DNA from: Chloroflexota bacterium
GTDB lineage: Bacteria > Chloroflexota > UBA4733
DNA length: 13,785 nt
Assembly: GCA_025449435.1 (NCBI GenBank)
Contig: JANWJO010000024.1
Location: 1-13,785, forward strand
Direction: 5' to 3'
The notes under the pieces are model-generated. The model worked only from the letters and a program-made list of their open reading frames with translations, did no database searches and was not told where the DNA came from. Numbering within the stretch: position 1 is the first letter of the stretch; each line of letters begins with the position of its first letter. Positions 7,531-13,720 of this stretch are shown here, piece after piece. A program made the position numbers and the translations under genes.

Positions 7531-8247
7531 GTGATCGAACAAAAGCCTGAGGCGAAAGCCAGCAAGGGCCGCATCCTCATCGTTGAAGACGAGCCAGCCT
7601 TTGTTGAGGCCATCCGCTTTCATTTGCAACGTGAGGGCTATGATGTGCGTGTGGCCGGTGACGGCAACACGGCGCTTTCGTCAGCTCGCCGGATTCAACC
7701 CAATCTGGTGTTGCTTGACATCCTCCTTCCTGGCATGGACGGTTTAGAAGTCTGCAGGAGGCTCCGCCAGGAAACCAATGTCCCCATTATCATGCTGACG
7801 GCCAAAACCGGCACGGCTGATAAGGTCGTAGGGCTGGAACTGGGGGCGGACGACTACATCACCAAGCCGCTGCAGATGCGTGAGCTGACCGCGCGGATCA
7901 AAGCGGCGCTGCGCCGCGCACACATGTCCCCACCTGAGGGCCAAACATCATCGCTCATCGTGGGTGATTTGCGTATCGATGCCGGCAGGCACTCGGTGTT
8001 TATTGGAAAGAAGGAAGTGGCGCTGCGCGCCAAGGAGTTCGACCTGCTGTCGTTTCTGGCTCAGCATCCCGGGCAGGTGCTATCGCGCGAACAGATCATG
8101 CTGCACGTGTGGGGCATCGCGGATCCAGAGGATAGCCGGACCGTGGATGTACACGTGCGCTGGCTGCGCGAAAAGATTGAGGAGAACCCGAGCCAGCCGA
8201 AGTACCTGCTCACGGTGCGCAACGTGGGGTATAGGTTAGGGAATTAA
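7531..8247 (+). CDS. phoB: OmpR/PhoB-family response regulator
   Basis: A 238-residue transcription factor. The receiver domain (about 13-128) has acidic residues E19/D20, phosphoacceptor D63 in LLDILLPGMDG, T90 and K112 (DDYITKPL). The winged-helix output domain (about 141-236) carries RAKEFDLLSFLAQHPGQVLS, SRTVDVHVRWLREKIE and VRNVGYRL, the recognition-helix and wing patterns of the OmpR/PhoB class. Its position divergent from phoU-pst, followed by a PhoR-like kinase and preceded by Pho-box-like repeats, supports the Pho role; sequence alone would give only the subfamily. The start is GTG 7531: the frame is closed by a TAA at 7498 and no other start lies between. No ribosome binding site precedes it. 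Confidence 0.88.
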   Translation: MIEQKPEAKASKGRILIVEDEPAFVEAIRFHLQREGYDVRVAGDGNTALSSARRIQPNLVLLDILLPGMDGLEVCRRLRQETNVPIIMLTAKTGTADKVVGLELGADDYITKPLQMRELTARIKAALRRAHMSPPEGQTSSLIVGDLRIDAGRHSVFIGKKEVALRAKEFDLLSFLAQHPGQVLSREQIMLHVWGIADPEDSRTVDVHVRWLREKIEENPSQPKYLLTVRNVGYRLGN

Positions 8248-8250
8248 TTC

Positions 8251-8337
8251 GCAGCCCCATCCCCATCCCTTCCCCGGTCCCCGGGGAAGGGTGCAGGTAC
8301 GAAGTCGGCATCCCGCCCCGGTCCCCGGGGAAGGAAG
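8251..8337 (+). repeat. Intergenic C/G hairpin repeat between regulator and kinase (copy 4)
   Basis: Module A (CCCCATCCCCATCCC leading into a CCCCGG...CCGGGG hairpin, then GTGCAGGTACGAAG) is followed by a second hairpin. The 19-mer CCCCGGTCCCCGGGGAAGG occurs twice exactly, at 8272-8290 and 8316-8334. The repeat begins 3 bases after the regulator stop. Its end (AAGGAAG, 8331-8337) provides the only Shine-Dalgarno candidate for the kinase gene. Confidence 0.75.
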
Positions 8338-8348
8338 TGCGATAGAGT

Positions 8349-9770
8349 ATGGCGAGGCGTATCTATCACCAAGAGCGGTTTGATCGCGTGTGGGGCAGTT
8401 TGCGCTGGCGCATCGCCATTAGCTTCGGTGGCACGAGCTTGCTCATGTGCCTGGTGCTTACCCTCCTTCTGACCGAACCTAACATTCCACTCGCCTTGCT
8501 GCTTGGGGTGATAGGTGGGCTCATTGGCGTGGGGTTTGCCCAGCTCGTTGCCGGGCGGATCACCGAACCGATTGTGCAGCTCACCAAGGCGATGCAGGCT
8601 GAAGCGATCGGCAAAGCGTCCGGTCAGCTTGCGCTCCATCCGGATAACGAGCTCGCTGACCTCGCTGCCACGTTTGAGCACCTGGCGCGGTCGATGCGCG
8701 ACGAGATGGCCTTGGCCACCGAGCAACGCGATACCCTAGCCGCCGTGCTCACGACCATGACCGATGGTGTGGCCGTGCTCTCAGCCAAGGGCAACGTCCG
8801 CCTGGCCAACCCCGCACTGCGCGAACTGCTCGACTATGCTGGACCCTCCCCCATCGACCATCCGTTCTTCGAGGTAGCGTCGAACCACCAGATCGCCGGC
8901 CTGGCCGACGAAGCGCTCCACGGCCAATCTGGCGAACTCACGGTGGAGCTTGCCCACAGTAAGCGCGTGCTGCGCCTGATCGCCACGCCCTTGCGCCCTC
9001 CTGGCGGCGGTGCCCTCCTGGTCGCCCACGACCTGACCGAGCTGCAACGGCAAGAGCAGGTGCGCCAAGAATTTATTGCCAATGCGAGCCACGAGCTGCT
9101 GACTCCCATCGGCACTGTGCGTGCACTGGCCGACGTCTTAGGTCACGGCGGCATGGACAACCGCAAATCGGCGCGGCGCTTTCTGCGCAGCCTACAAATC
9201 GAAGCCGACCGCCTGACCGCACTGGCGCGTGATTTGATCGATCTGGCCCAGGCCGACGCTGGCGAACTGCGCATCACCGTGACACCGGTCGAGGTACACC
9301 CCTTGCTGGCCACGGTGGTCGCCCGCTTAGAAACCAAGGCCGCCAAATCCTCGGTAACGCTCGACCTATTGGGGGACGACGCTGCCTACGTGCTCGCCGA
9401 CGCACCCAGGTTGGAACAAGTGCTGGTGAACCTGGTGGACAACGCCATAAAGTTTAGTTTTCCAGGCGGCTCGGTCACAGTGAGCAGCCAGGTGACGGAG
9501 ACCTCGGTCATCCTGCGCGTGTCAGACGCAGGCACGGGCATCTCGGCCGAGGACCAGAAGAAGATCTTTGACCGCTTCTTCAAAGTGCGCGGAAGCCGCA
9601 GTGGGCCCGCTGGCACGGGATTGGGCCTGGCCATAGCGAGCCGCTACGTGTTTGCCATGCACGGCACAATCCATGTCCAGAGCGAGCTAGGCCAGGGCGC
9701 GACCTTCGCCGTCACGTTACCGCGCGCCGGCGCACCGCCGCAAGCCAACCTGGTGACCATCCGCTCCTAG
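8349..9770 (+). CDS. phoR: PhoR-like sensor histidine kinase (HAMP-PAS-HisKA-HATPase)
   Basis: A 473-residue membrane kinase that would phosphorylate the preceding regulator. Two helices (about 22-42 and 47-67) are joined by an outside loop of only about six residues, so there is no periplasmic sensor domain. A HAMP-like segment (68-120) and a PAS-like segment (about 125-230) follow. The H-box is FIANASHELLTPIG with His248; the usual SHELRTP arginine is leucine here. The N-box is NLVDNAIKF (361-369), G1 is DAGTGI (393-398), the F-box is FDRFFK (407-412) and G2 is GTGLGLAIA (422-430). The lack of a sensory loop fits phosphate sensing through PstB/PhoU, as in enterobacterial PhoR. The ATG at 8349 has AAGGAAG 11 bases upstream, inside a repeat. 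Confidence 0.9.
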   Translation: MARRIYHQERFDRVWGSLRWRIAISFGGTSLLMCLVLTLLLTEPNIPLALLLGVIGGLIGVGFAQLVAGRITEPIVQLTKAMQAEAIGKASGQLALHPDNELADLAATFEHLARSMRDEMALATEQRDTLAAVLTTMTDGVAVLSAKGNVRLANPALRELLDYAGPSPIDHPFFEVASNHQIAGLADEALHGQSGELTVELAHSKRVLRLIATPLRPPGGGALLVAHDLTELQRQEQVRQEFIANASHELLTPIGTVRALADVLGHGGMDNRKSARRFLRSLQIEADRLTALARDLIDLAQADAGELRITVTPVEVHPLLATVVARLETKAAKSSVTLDLLGDDAAYVLADAPRLEQVLVNLVDNAIKFSFPGGSVTVSSQVTETSVILRVSDAGTGISAEDQKKIFDRFFKVRGSRSGPAGTGLGLAIASRYVFAMHGTIHVQSELGQGATFAVTLPRAGAPPQANLVTIRS

Positions 9771-9791
9771 GTCACGAACCTTTTAGGAGCG
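9762..9791. other. Inverted repeat spanning two convergent gene ends
   Basis: CGCTCCTA (9762-9769) and TAGGAGCG (9784-9791) are perfect 8-base arms around a 14-base loop. Each arm includes most of the stop codon and the last two codons of one gene, so the kinase and the aldolase both end in Arg-Ser-stop. It could act as a bidirectional termination or stabilising hairpin, but no T-run follows on either strand. Confidence 0.35.
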
Positions 9792-10553
9792 TAAGCTGGC
9801 CTTGCCCTCGGACACCGTCTTGTAGGCAGCGCTGACGCCGCTCATCATGAACCCGGAGTCGTTCTGGCAGGCGAGGAACTGGAACCCATCTTTCATGCGC
9901 CGCACCACTTCCTCCGGCGACATGCAATGGATGCCGGTAAACTTGCCCGTCTTCTTGCCGGCCTCCAGCACCTTCTGGATGGCCGCTGCGTGCCGTTCGT
10001 CGCGCTTGCCCTTGAGCCCCAATGACCACGAGAGGTCCGACGGCCCGATGAAGCAGCCATCCACGCCGTCAACCGAGAGGATCTCCTCTGCGCGGTCCAC
10101 GGCGTCGATGTGCTCGATCATCACGATGCACAGGATTTCCTCGTTGGCGTGTGCGGTGTAATCGGGTCCGGCCCAGTAGCGCCAGCGGCCACCGCCAGCA
10201 GACCGCACGCCTTCTGGCGGGTAGCGGCAAGCGGCCGCGGCATGCTTGGCGTCGTCTACGGTACAGACCATCGGCACGACCACACCGTAGGCGCCGGCGT
10301 CGAGCGTGCGCTTGATGACCGCCGTGTCGTTTTCTGGAATACGCGCCAGGGGGATGGTGCCGTTGGCCCCTATGGCGATGAACAAGTTTTGCTGTGTTTC
10401 GTAGTCCATACAGGCGTGTTCGACGTCGAGGGTCAGCCAGTCCCAGCCGACGCTGGCCAGCGCTTCAGCGCCCACGACGGAGGGCATATTGATCCACAGG
10501 CCAACGGCAGGCTTGCCTGCTTTCAGGAGTTGCTTGGCAGTGTTGATTCGCAT
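9783..10553 (-). CDS. HpcH/HpaI-family class II aldolase
   Basis: A 256-residue TIM-barrel aldolase of the pyruvate/phosphoenolpyruvate-dependent HpcH/HpaI family, which cleaves 2-keto-3-deoxy acids or 4-hydroxy-2-oxo acids to pyruvate and an aldehyde using a divalent metal. Key residues fit: D43 and H46 in LDVEHACMDYE, R71 in PLARIPEND, metal ligands E147 (MIEH) and D173 (IGPSDLSWSLG). GAYGVVVPMV and YPPEGVRS are also family signatures. The start at ATG 10553 has AAGGAG seven bases upstream. It lies 76 bases downstream of the sugar isomerase gene on the same strand, suggesting a two-gene catabolic unit. The exact substrate (for example a 2-keto-3-deoxy sugar acid, as for RhmA/GarL) is not determined. 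Confidence 0.9.
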   Translation of the reverse strand: MRINTAKQLLKAGKPAVGLWINMPSVVGAEALASVGWDWLTLDVEHACMDYETQQNLFIAIGANGTIPLARIPENDTAVIKRTLDAGAYGVVVPMVCTVDDAKHAAAACRYPPEGVRSAGGGRWRYWAGPDYTAHANEEILCIVMIEHIDAVDRAEEILSVDGVDGCFIGPSDLSWSLGLKGKRDERHAAAIQKVLEAGKKTGKFTGIHCMSPEEVVRRMKDGFQFLACQNDSGFMMSGVSAAYKTVSEGKASLRS

Positions 10554-10629
10554 CGATCACTCCTTGTCGCTGTTCACAGCCCGGCCGGCGTGAGCAGGGC
10601 TAGTGTACACAACCACGCCGCTCGCACGG

Positions 10630-11520
10630 CTAAAGATGCGCGACGTGCAGGCGCTCCTTGAGGAAACGGGTGTTGATGGCGAGCTTGTCCGCTGGGCTGC
10701 CCTCACCCTCATTGGCTCGCGGCGGGTCCAGATCGAGGGTGACCCAGCCGTTATAGTGGCGATCTTGCAGCATCTTCCAGATGAGCGGCAGGTCCACGCC
10801 GCCGGTGCCGAGGTCCTTGTACAGGATCTGGCGGCGGTGTTCTTCCTGGCTGGGCGTGGGGCCGGTATAGCCGCGGTACGAAGGCAGAGAGTCTTTCCAA
10901 TGGACCGCCGCGATGCGGTCGTAGTAGTCGAAGGTGAGTGCCACTGGGTCGCCGCCACCCAGGTTGAGCTGTGCGCTGTCAGGAATGTACGCGATGTAGG
11001 CAGGGTCGGTGTAGGCCATGAGCGCGCGCACCTCCTGCGGTCGCTCCACCGGGCCCCAGATGTGGGGATGCGGCGCGAGCGTGATGCCGAGTTGGGCGGT
11101 GGCACGGCCAAGTTCGTTAAGCGCATCGGCCAGCGCGTGCAGCTGATTGTCGGTGGTCCCTCCGGCTGGCCGGGCCCCCATGTTCATCTTGAAGTAGGTG
11201 CAACCCAGCACGGCGAGCGTATCGCGGGCGAACGCCACATGGTCGGCGATGGAGCGCGCTCGCGCCGCCGGATCGATGAACTCGCACGACATGCCTGGGC
11301 CACCATTGGAGATGGTGCAGCAGGTGAGGCCGTGGCCGTCCAGCAAGGACTTGAGTGCGGCCGGCTGGTCGAGGTAGTTGAGCATCATGCTGCGGTAAAT
11401 TTCGATGCCGGGGTAACCAGCGGCAGCTACGATGGCCAGATGTTCTGGCACTAGGTTGCCAAAGATGGCGTTACCAACCGCGAAGTGCGGCCCATCGGCT
11501 CCGGCGGGGTGTACGACCAT
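10630..11520 (-). CDS. Sugar phosphate isomerase/epimerase-like TIM barrel (IolE-like)
   Basis: A 296-residue protein of the xylose-isomerase-like TIM-barrel superfamily. Family landmarks include GIEIYRS with E40, LAPHPHIWGPVE (148-159), DSAQLNLGGGDP (181-192), VHWKD with His207, and GTGGVDLPLIWKMLQ...YNGWVTLDLD (238-265). The layout matches inosose dehydratase (IolE) and related epimerases, but two usual residues differ: the family DTGH is DSAQ, so the histidine is Q184, and the final metal-binding glutamate appears to be D263. The enzyme may therefore use another substrate or metal arrangement. The ATG at 11520 has AAAGGAG about eight bases upstream. It is first in a probable operon with the aldolase. 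Confidence 0.82.
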   Translation of the reverse strand: MVVHPAGADGPHFAVGNAIFGNLVPEHLAIVAAAGYPGIEIYRSMMLNYLDQPAALKSLLDGHGLTCCTISNGGPGMSCEFIDPAARARSIADHVAFARDTLAVLGCTYFKMNMGARPAGGTTDNQLHALADALNELGRATAQLGITLAPHPHIWGPVERPQEVRALMAYTDPAYIAYIPDSAQLNLGGGDPVALTFDYYDRIAAVHWKDSLPSYRGYTGPTPSQEEHRRQILYKDLGTGGVDLPLIWKMLQDRHYNGWVTLDLDPPRANEGEGSPADKLAINTRFLKERLHVAHL

Positions 11521-11538
11521 GCGTCTATCTCCTTTGTG

Positions 11539-11558
11539 GCGTCACGGGTGTGTGACGC
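11539..11558. promoter_or_regulatory. Perfect palindrome before the isomerase gene (operator or leader hairpin)
   Basis: GCGTCAC (11539-11545) and GTGACGC (11552-11558) are perfect inverted arms around six bases, 19 bases upstream of the start codon and just before its ribosome binding site. The 20-base dyad has the size of a repressor operator for a small-molecule-responsive regulator. It could also fold as an RNA hairpin. No regulator gene lies beside it. Confidence 0.45.
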
Positions 11559-11611
11559 AAACCACTGTCTGACGGAGTATGCTAGCTTGTATCGTTCCGC
11601 GCTATGAGGTG

Positions 11612-11690
11612 ACCCGACCCCGCGCCCGGCGTAACGTCCCCTCCGTTGGGGGGACCGGGTGCCCACTGGGCGGTGCCTTCCTGGTCGTTC
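11612..11690 (+). repeat. Intergenic C/G hairpin repeat, module B (copy 5)
   Basis: GTCCCC (11636-11641) pairs with GGGGAC (11650-11655), followed by CGGGTGCCCACTGGGCGGTG. The run GGGGGGACCGGGTGC is identical to that in copy 1 and to the inverted copy near 13700. It fills much of the gap between the divergent isomerase and membrane-protein genes. Confidence 0.65.
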
Positions 11691-11703
11691 CTATCTCCAC
11701 AGG

Positions 11704-12216
11704 ATGAGTGAGGAGTCGACGCGACGGCGTGAAGGGGAAACGAGATTGACCTCGACGACGCTTGGTAGACCGGTCCGGCCAGCGGGTGTGCGTACGGTAC
11801 GAGCACTCGTGATCGCCATGATCGTGGGATTGTCGATCCAGGGGTGGTTCGGCGACACCGTGAACATTTTCGTGGCGCCAGCTACCGGGGTCACGCCACC
11901 GGCACCGTCGTTGGGCGGCTATCTCCAGACGCTGGAAGCGTTACCGACGTCTGCCATCCCCCTTATTCACGCTGGGCTTGGGATCGCGCTGCTGGTGTTG
12001 GGCATTGTGGCGATCGTCATGGCCTTCCGTTCGCCGGTGAGTACGGGCGTGCGCGTCTGCACGGTGATTGGCGCCCTGATGATTCTCTCCGCTGGCCAGG
12101 GGGGATATGACTTTGTGCGAACAGGGCTGCAAGCCAACGCCTCCTCAGCACAAATGGGCGGCGCCTTCATCCTGTCGTATGCGCTGTATTTCCTGGCGCT
12201 GTACTACAGCAAGTGA
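11704..12216 (+). CDS. Four-helix membrane protein of unknown function
   Basis: I do not recognise the family. The 170-residue frame has an Arg-rich cytoplasmic N-terminus (about 1-32), then four predicted membrane helices near 33-56, 83-107, 116-134 and 149-168. The first loop (57-82) is rich in Pro, Thr and Ala. PLIHAGLGIALLVLG places a histidine (H89) at the start of helix 2, and SAGQGGYDF follows helix 3, which are candidate conserved spots. The start is uncertain: ATG 11704 has only a weak AGG beside it, while TTG 11746 has GAAGGGG at good spacing and would give 156 residues. It is a lone plus-strand gene between minus-strand genes and ends convergently with the next one. Confidence 0.7.
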   Translation: MSEESTRRREGETRLTSTTLGRPVRPAGVRTVRALVIAMIVGLSIQGWFGDTVNIFVAPATGVTPPAPSLGGYLQTLEALPTSAIPLIHAGLGIALLVLGIVAIVMAFRSPVSTGVRVCTVIGALMILSAGQGGYDFVRTGLQANASSAQMGGAFILSYALYFLALYYSK

Positions 12217-12233
12217 GGAGGGAAGGAGGTCGC

Positions 12234-12295
12234 CCCCCTCCCCCAACCCCTCTCCGGTCTCCGGGGCGGGGAGTAGGCAAGCACCACCCCGCCAA
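12234..12295 (+). repeat. Intergenic C/G hairpin repeat, module A (copy 6)
   Basis: CCCCAACCCC leads into a hairpin of CCCCTCTCCGG, loop TCT and CCGGGGCGGGG (12247-12271, one mismatch and one wobble), then GAGTAGGCAAGCACC. It matches module A at 1711-1750. It lies between two convergent genes and could terminate both transcripts. Confidence 0.7.
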
Positions 12296-12307
12296 CGGCC
12301 GACATCG

Positions 12308-12619
12308 CTACGCGACTTGCGGGCGGCTGAAGGAGGCGCCGATCAGGGCCACGACGGCTAGCACGAGGAACAGCACCGTGTGCTTCACATGTACTTCGCC
12401 GAACACGCCCTTGGAAGGCACCGCCCAGAAAAATGCCCAGAACAGCGCGATGACTGCCGCCACGATGCTCGCGCCGATGAGGGCCGTGCCCCGGCGCAGG
12501 CCGGTCATGCCACCCACAATGGCGGGGACGGCGAAAACGGACAGAATGCTCAAGATGGTCAAGATGATAAAACCCAAGGTGTGCTCCCAATTCTCTAGCG
12601 CGGCCGTCGCGCCGCCCAT
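12308..12619 (-). CDS. Small three-helix membrane protein of unknown function, coupled to uppP
   Basis: A 103-residue hydrophobic protein with helices near 15-37, 46-68 and 80-97. The first loop is basic (TGLRRGT) and the second contains SKGVFGEVHVKH. I do not recognise the family. The ATG at 12619 comes 3 bases after the uppP stop with only a weak AGGG, which suggests translational coupling. An alternative TTG start at codon 15 has GGGAG six bases upstream. Coding is supported by the clear membrane pattern and by its place in a tight co-directional pair; a role linked to UppP is inference. Confidence 0.62.
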   Translation of the reverse strand: MGGATAALENWEHTLGFIILTILSILSVFAVPAIVGGMTGLRRGTALIGASIVAAVIALFWAFFWAVPSKGVFGEVHVKHTVLFLVLAVVALIGASFSRPQVA

Positions 12620-12622
12620 ACC

Positions 12623-13498
12623 CTATGCGCCGTGTACCGTCACAAAGATCAGGCCGGCTAAACCGACGGCGATGCAATAGTACGCAAATGGGATGAGCGT
12701 TCCAAAACGGAAGTAGCGCGTGAGAAAGCGCAGGCTCAGGTACGCTGTCACCGCCGCGCATAGCCCTCCCACCACAGCCATCGCAAACACTTGCGACCCG
12801 GCTTGCACCAGGGTGGGCACTTCCAACACACCGGCGGCAGCGATCAGCGGCGTGGCCAGCATGAAGGTGTAGCTGGCGGCTTCGTCGTGGCGCATCCGCG
12901 CCAGCAAGCCCACACACATGGTGGCGCCGGAGCGCGATATGCCGGGGATCAGCGCGAAGGCTTGCGCACCACCAATGATCAGCGCATCACGCCAGGTGAG
13001 GTCGGCGATGCTGCGTTCCGGTATCTTGTTGGACGCTGAAGCGGCTTCCGTCTGGCGCTTGCCGCGCAGATACTCGGTCCACATCATCACACCGCCATTG
13101 ACGACCAAAAACACGGCTGCGACCAGTGGGGTGGCAAACAACTGCTTGATAGGCGATTCGAACACGGCCCCGATGATGCCAGCAGGTATGGTGCCAAAGA
13201 ACAGCATCCAGGCCAGGTGCTCTTCTGGCGTGTGCGACAGCCGGCCCGCTACCGCACTCTTGGTGAAGGCTTGCACGATGCCGCCCCAGCGATCGCGGTA
13301 GAACACGAGTAGGGCAGCAGCCGTGCCCAGATGCAGCATCACCACAAAGGGCACGAAGGTGGTGTCGGCTTGCACCGGCCCCCAGCCCAAGAAGGCCGGC
13401 AGCAGGACCGTGTGCCCGAGGCTACTGATGGGGAAGAGTTCTGACACGCCTTGCAGCAGGGCCAGCACGATGGCTTGGAGCCAGGTGAGCCCTTGCAT
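12623..13498 (-). CDS. uppP: Undecaprenyl-diphosphatase UppP (BacA)
   Basis: A 291-residue integral membrane phosphatase that converts undecaprenyl diphosphate to the monophosphate, recycling the lipid carrier for peptidoglycan and other envelope polymers; extra copies give bacitracin resistance in known systems. Motif 1 is LLQGVSELFPISSLGH (14-29) with E20, the serines and H29; motif 2 is PGISRSGAT (185-193) with R189. Both are the catalytic signatures. About eight hydrophobic segments are visible, and length is slightly above the usual 265-280 because of a polar loop (144-168). The ATG at 13498 has AAGGGG about 12 bases upstream. Its product releases inorganic phosphate, but no link with the Pho locus is shown. 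Confidence 0.95.
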   Translation of the reverse strand: MQGLTWLQAIVLALLQGVSELFPISSLGHTVLLPAFLGWGPVQADTTFVPFVVMLHLGTAAALLVFYRDRWGGIVQAFTKSAVAGRLSHTPEEHLAWMLFFGTIPAGIIGAVFESPIKQLFATPLVAAVFLVVNGGVMMWTEYLRGKRQTEAASASNKIPERSIADLTWRDALIIGGAQAFALIPGISRSGATMCVGLLARMRHDEAASYTFMLATPLIAAAGVLEVPTLVQAGSQVFAMAVVGGLCAAVTAYLSLRFLTRYFRFGTLIPFAYYCIAVGLAGLIFVTVHGA

Positions 13499-13565
13499 CG
13501 GTCTCTGTGCCCCTTTATATCATCGGTTTGGTAAGCCGGACCGCGCGCCAGCAAGCCAGGGTACC

Positions 13566-13720
13566 ACGGACCTCACCCCCGACCCCTCCCACTTTAGGCT
13601 TGTTGTTACCCACATGTGGAGCAGGAGGGGATGAAGGTGGGTGCCGCTTGGGATGGGAGGGGAACAAGGCACAACCCCGCGCCCAGAGGGCACCCGGTCC
13701 CCCCCTGGCGGGGGGGACGA
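13566..13720 (-). repeat. Intergenic C/G hairpin repeats (copy 7, expanded)
   Basis: CCCCTCCCA (13583-13591) and TGGGAGGGG (13654-13662) are perfect 9-base arms separated by 62 bases, as if the module A hairpin had been opened by an insert. The insert contains the 10-base palindrome CCACATGTGG (13610-13619). Further right, GTCCCCCCC-TGGC-GGGGGGGAC (13697-13718) is a perfect hairpin, and 13672-13718 is module B in inverted orientation relative to copy 1. From 13721 to the window end I see no gene or other signal. Confidence 0.7.

Noticed and set aside
8251..8337. CRISPR array suggested by the 19-base repeat pair
   Set aside because: Only two units exist, they are short palindromes that belong to the dispersed repeat family, and no cas gene is present.
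9762..9791. Classic intrinsic terminator between the kinase and aldolase genes
   Set aside because: The 8-base stem is real, but the loop is long and no T-run follows on either strand, so it is listed only as an inverted repeat.
10603..11454. Long plus-strand open frame (283 codons) opposite the isomerase gene
   Set aside because: It is antisense to a gene with clear family motifs, its translation shows no recognisable domain, and high GC content makes long antisense frames common here.
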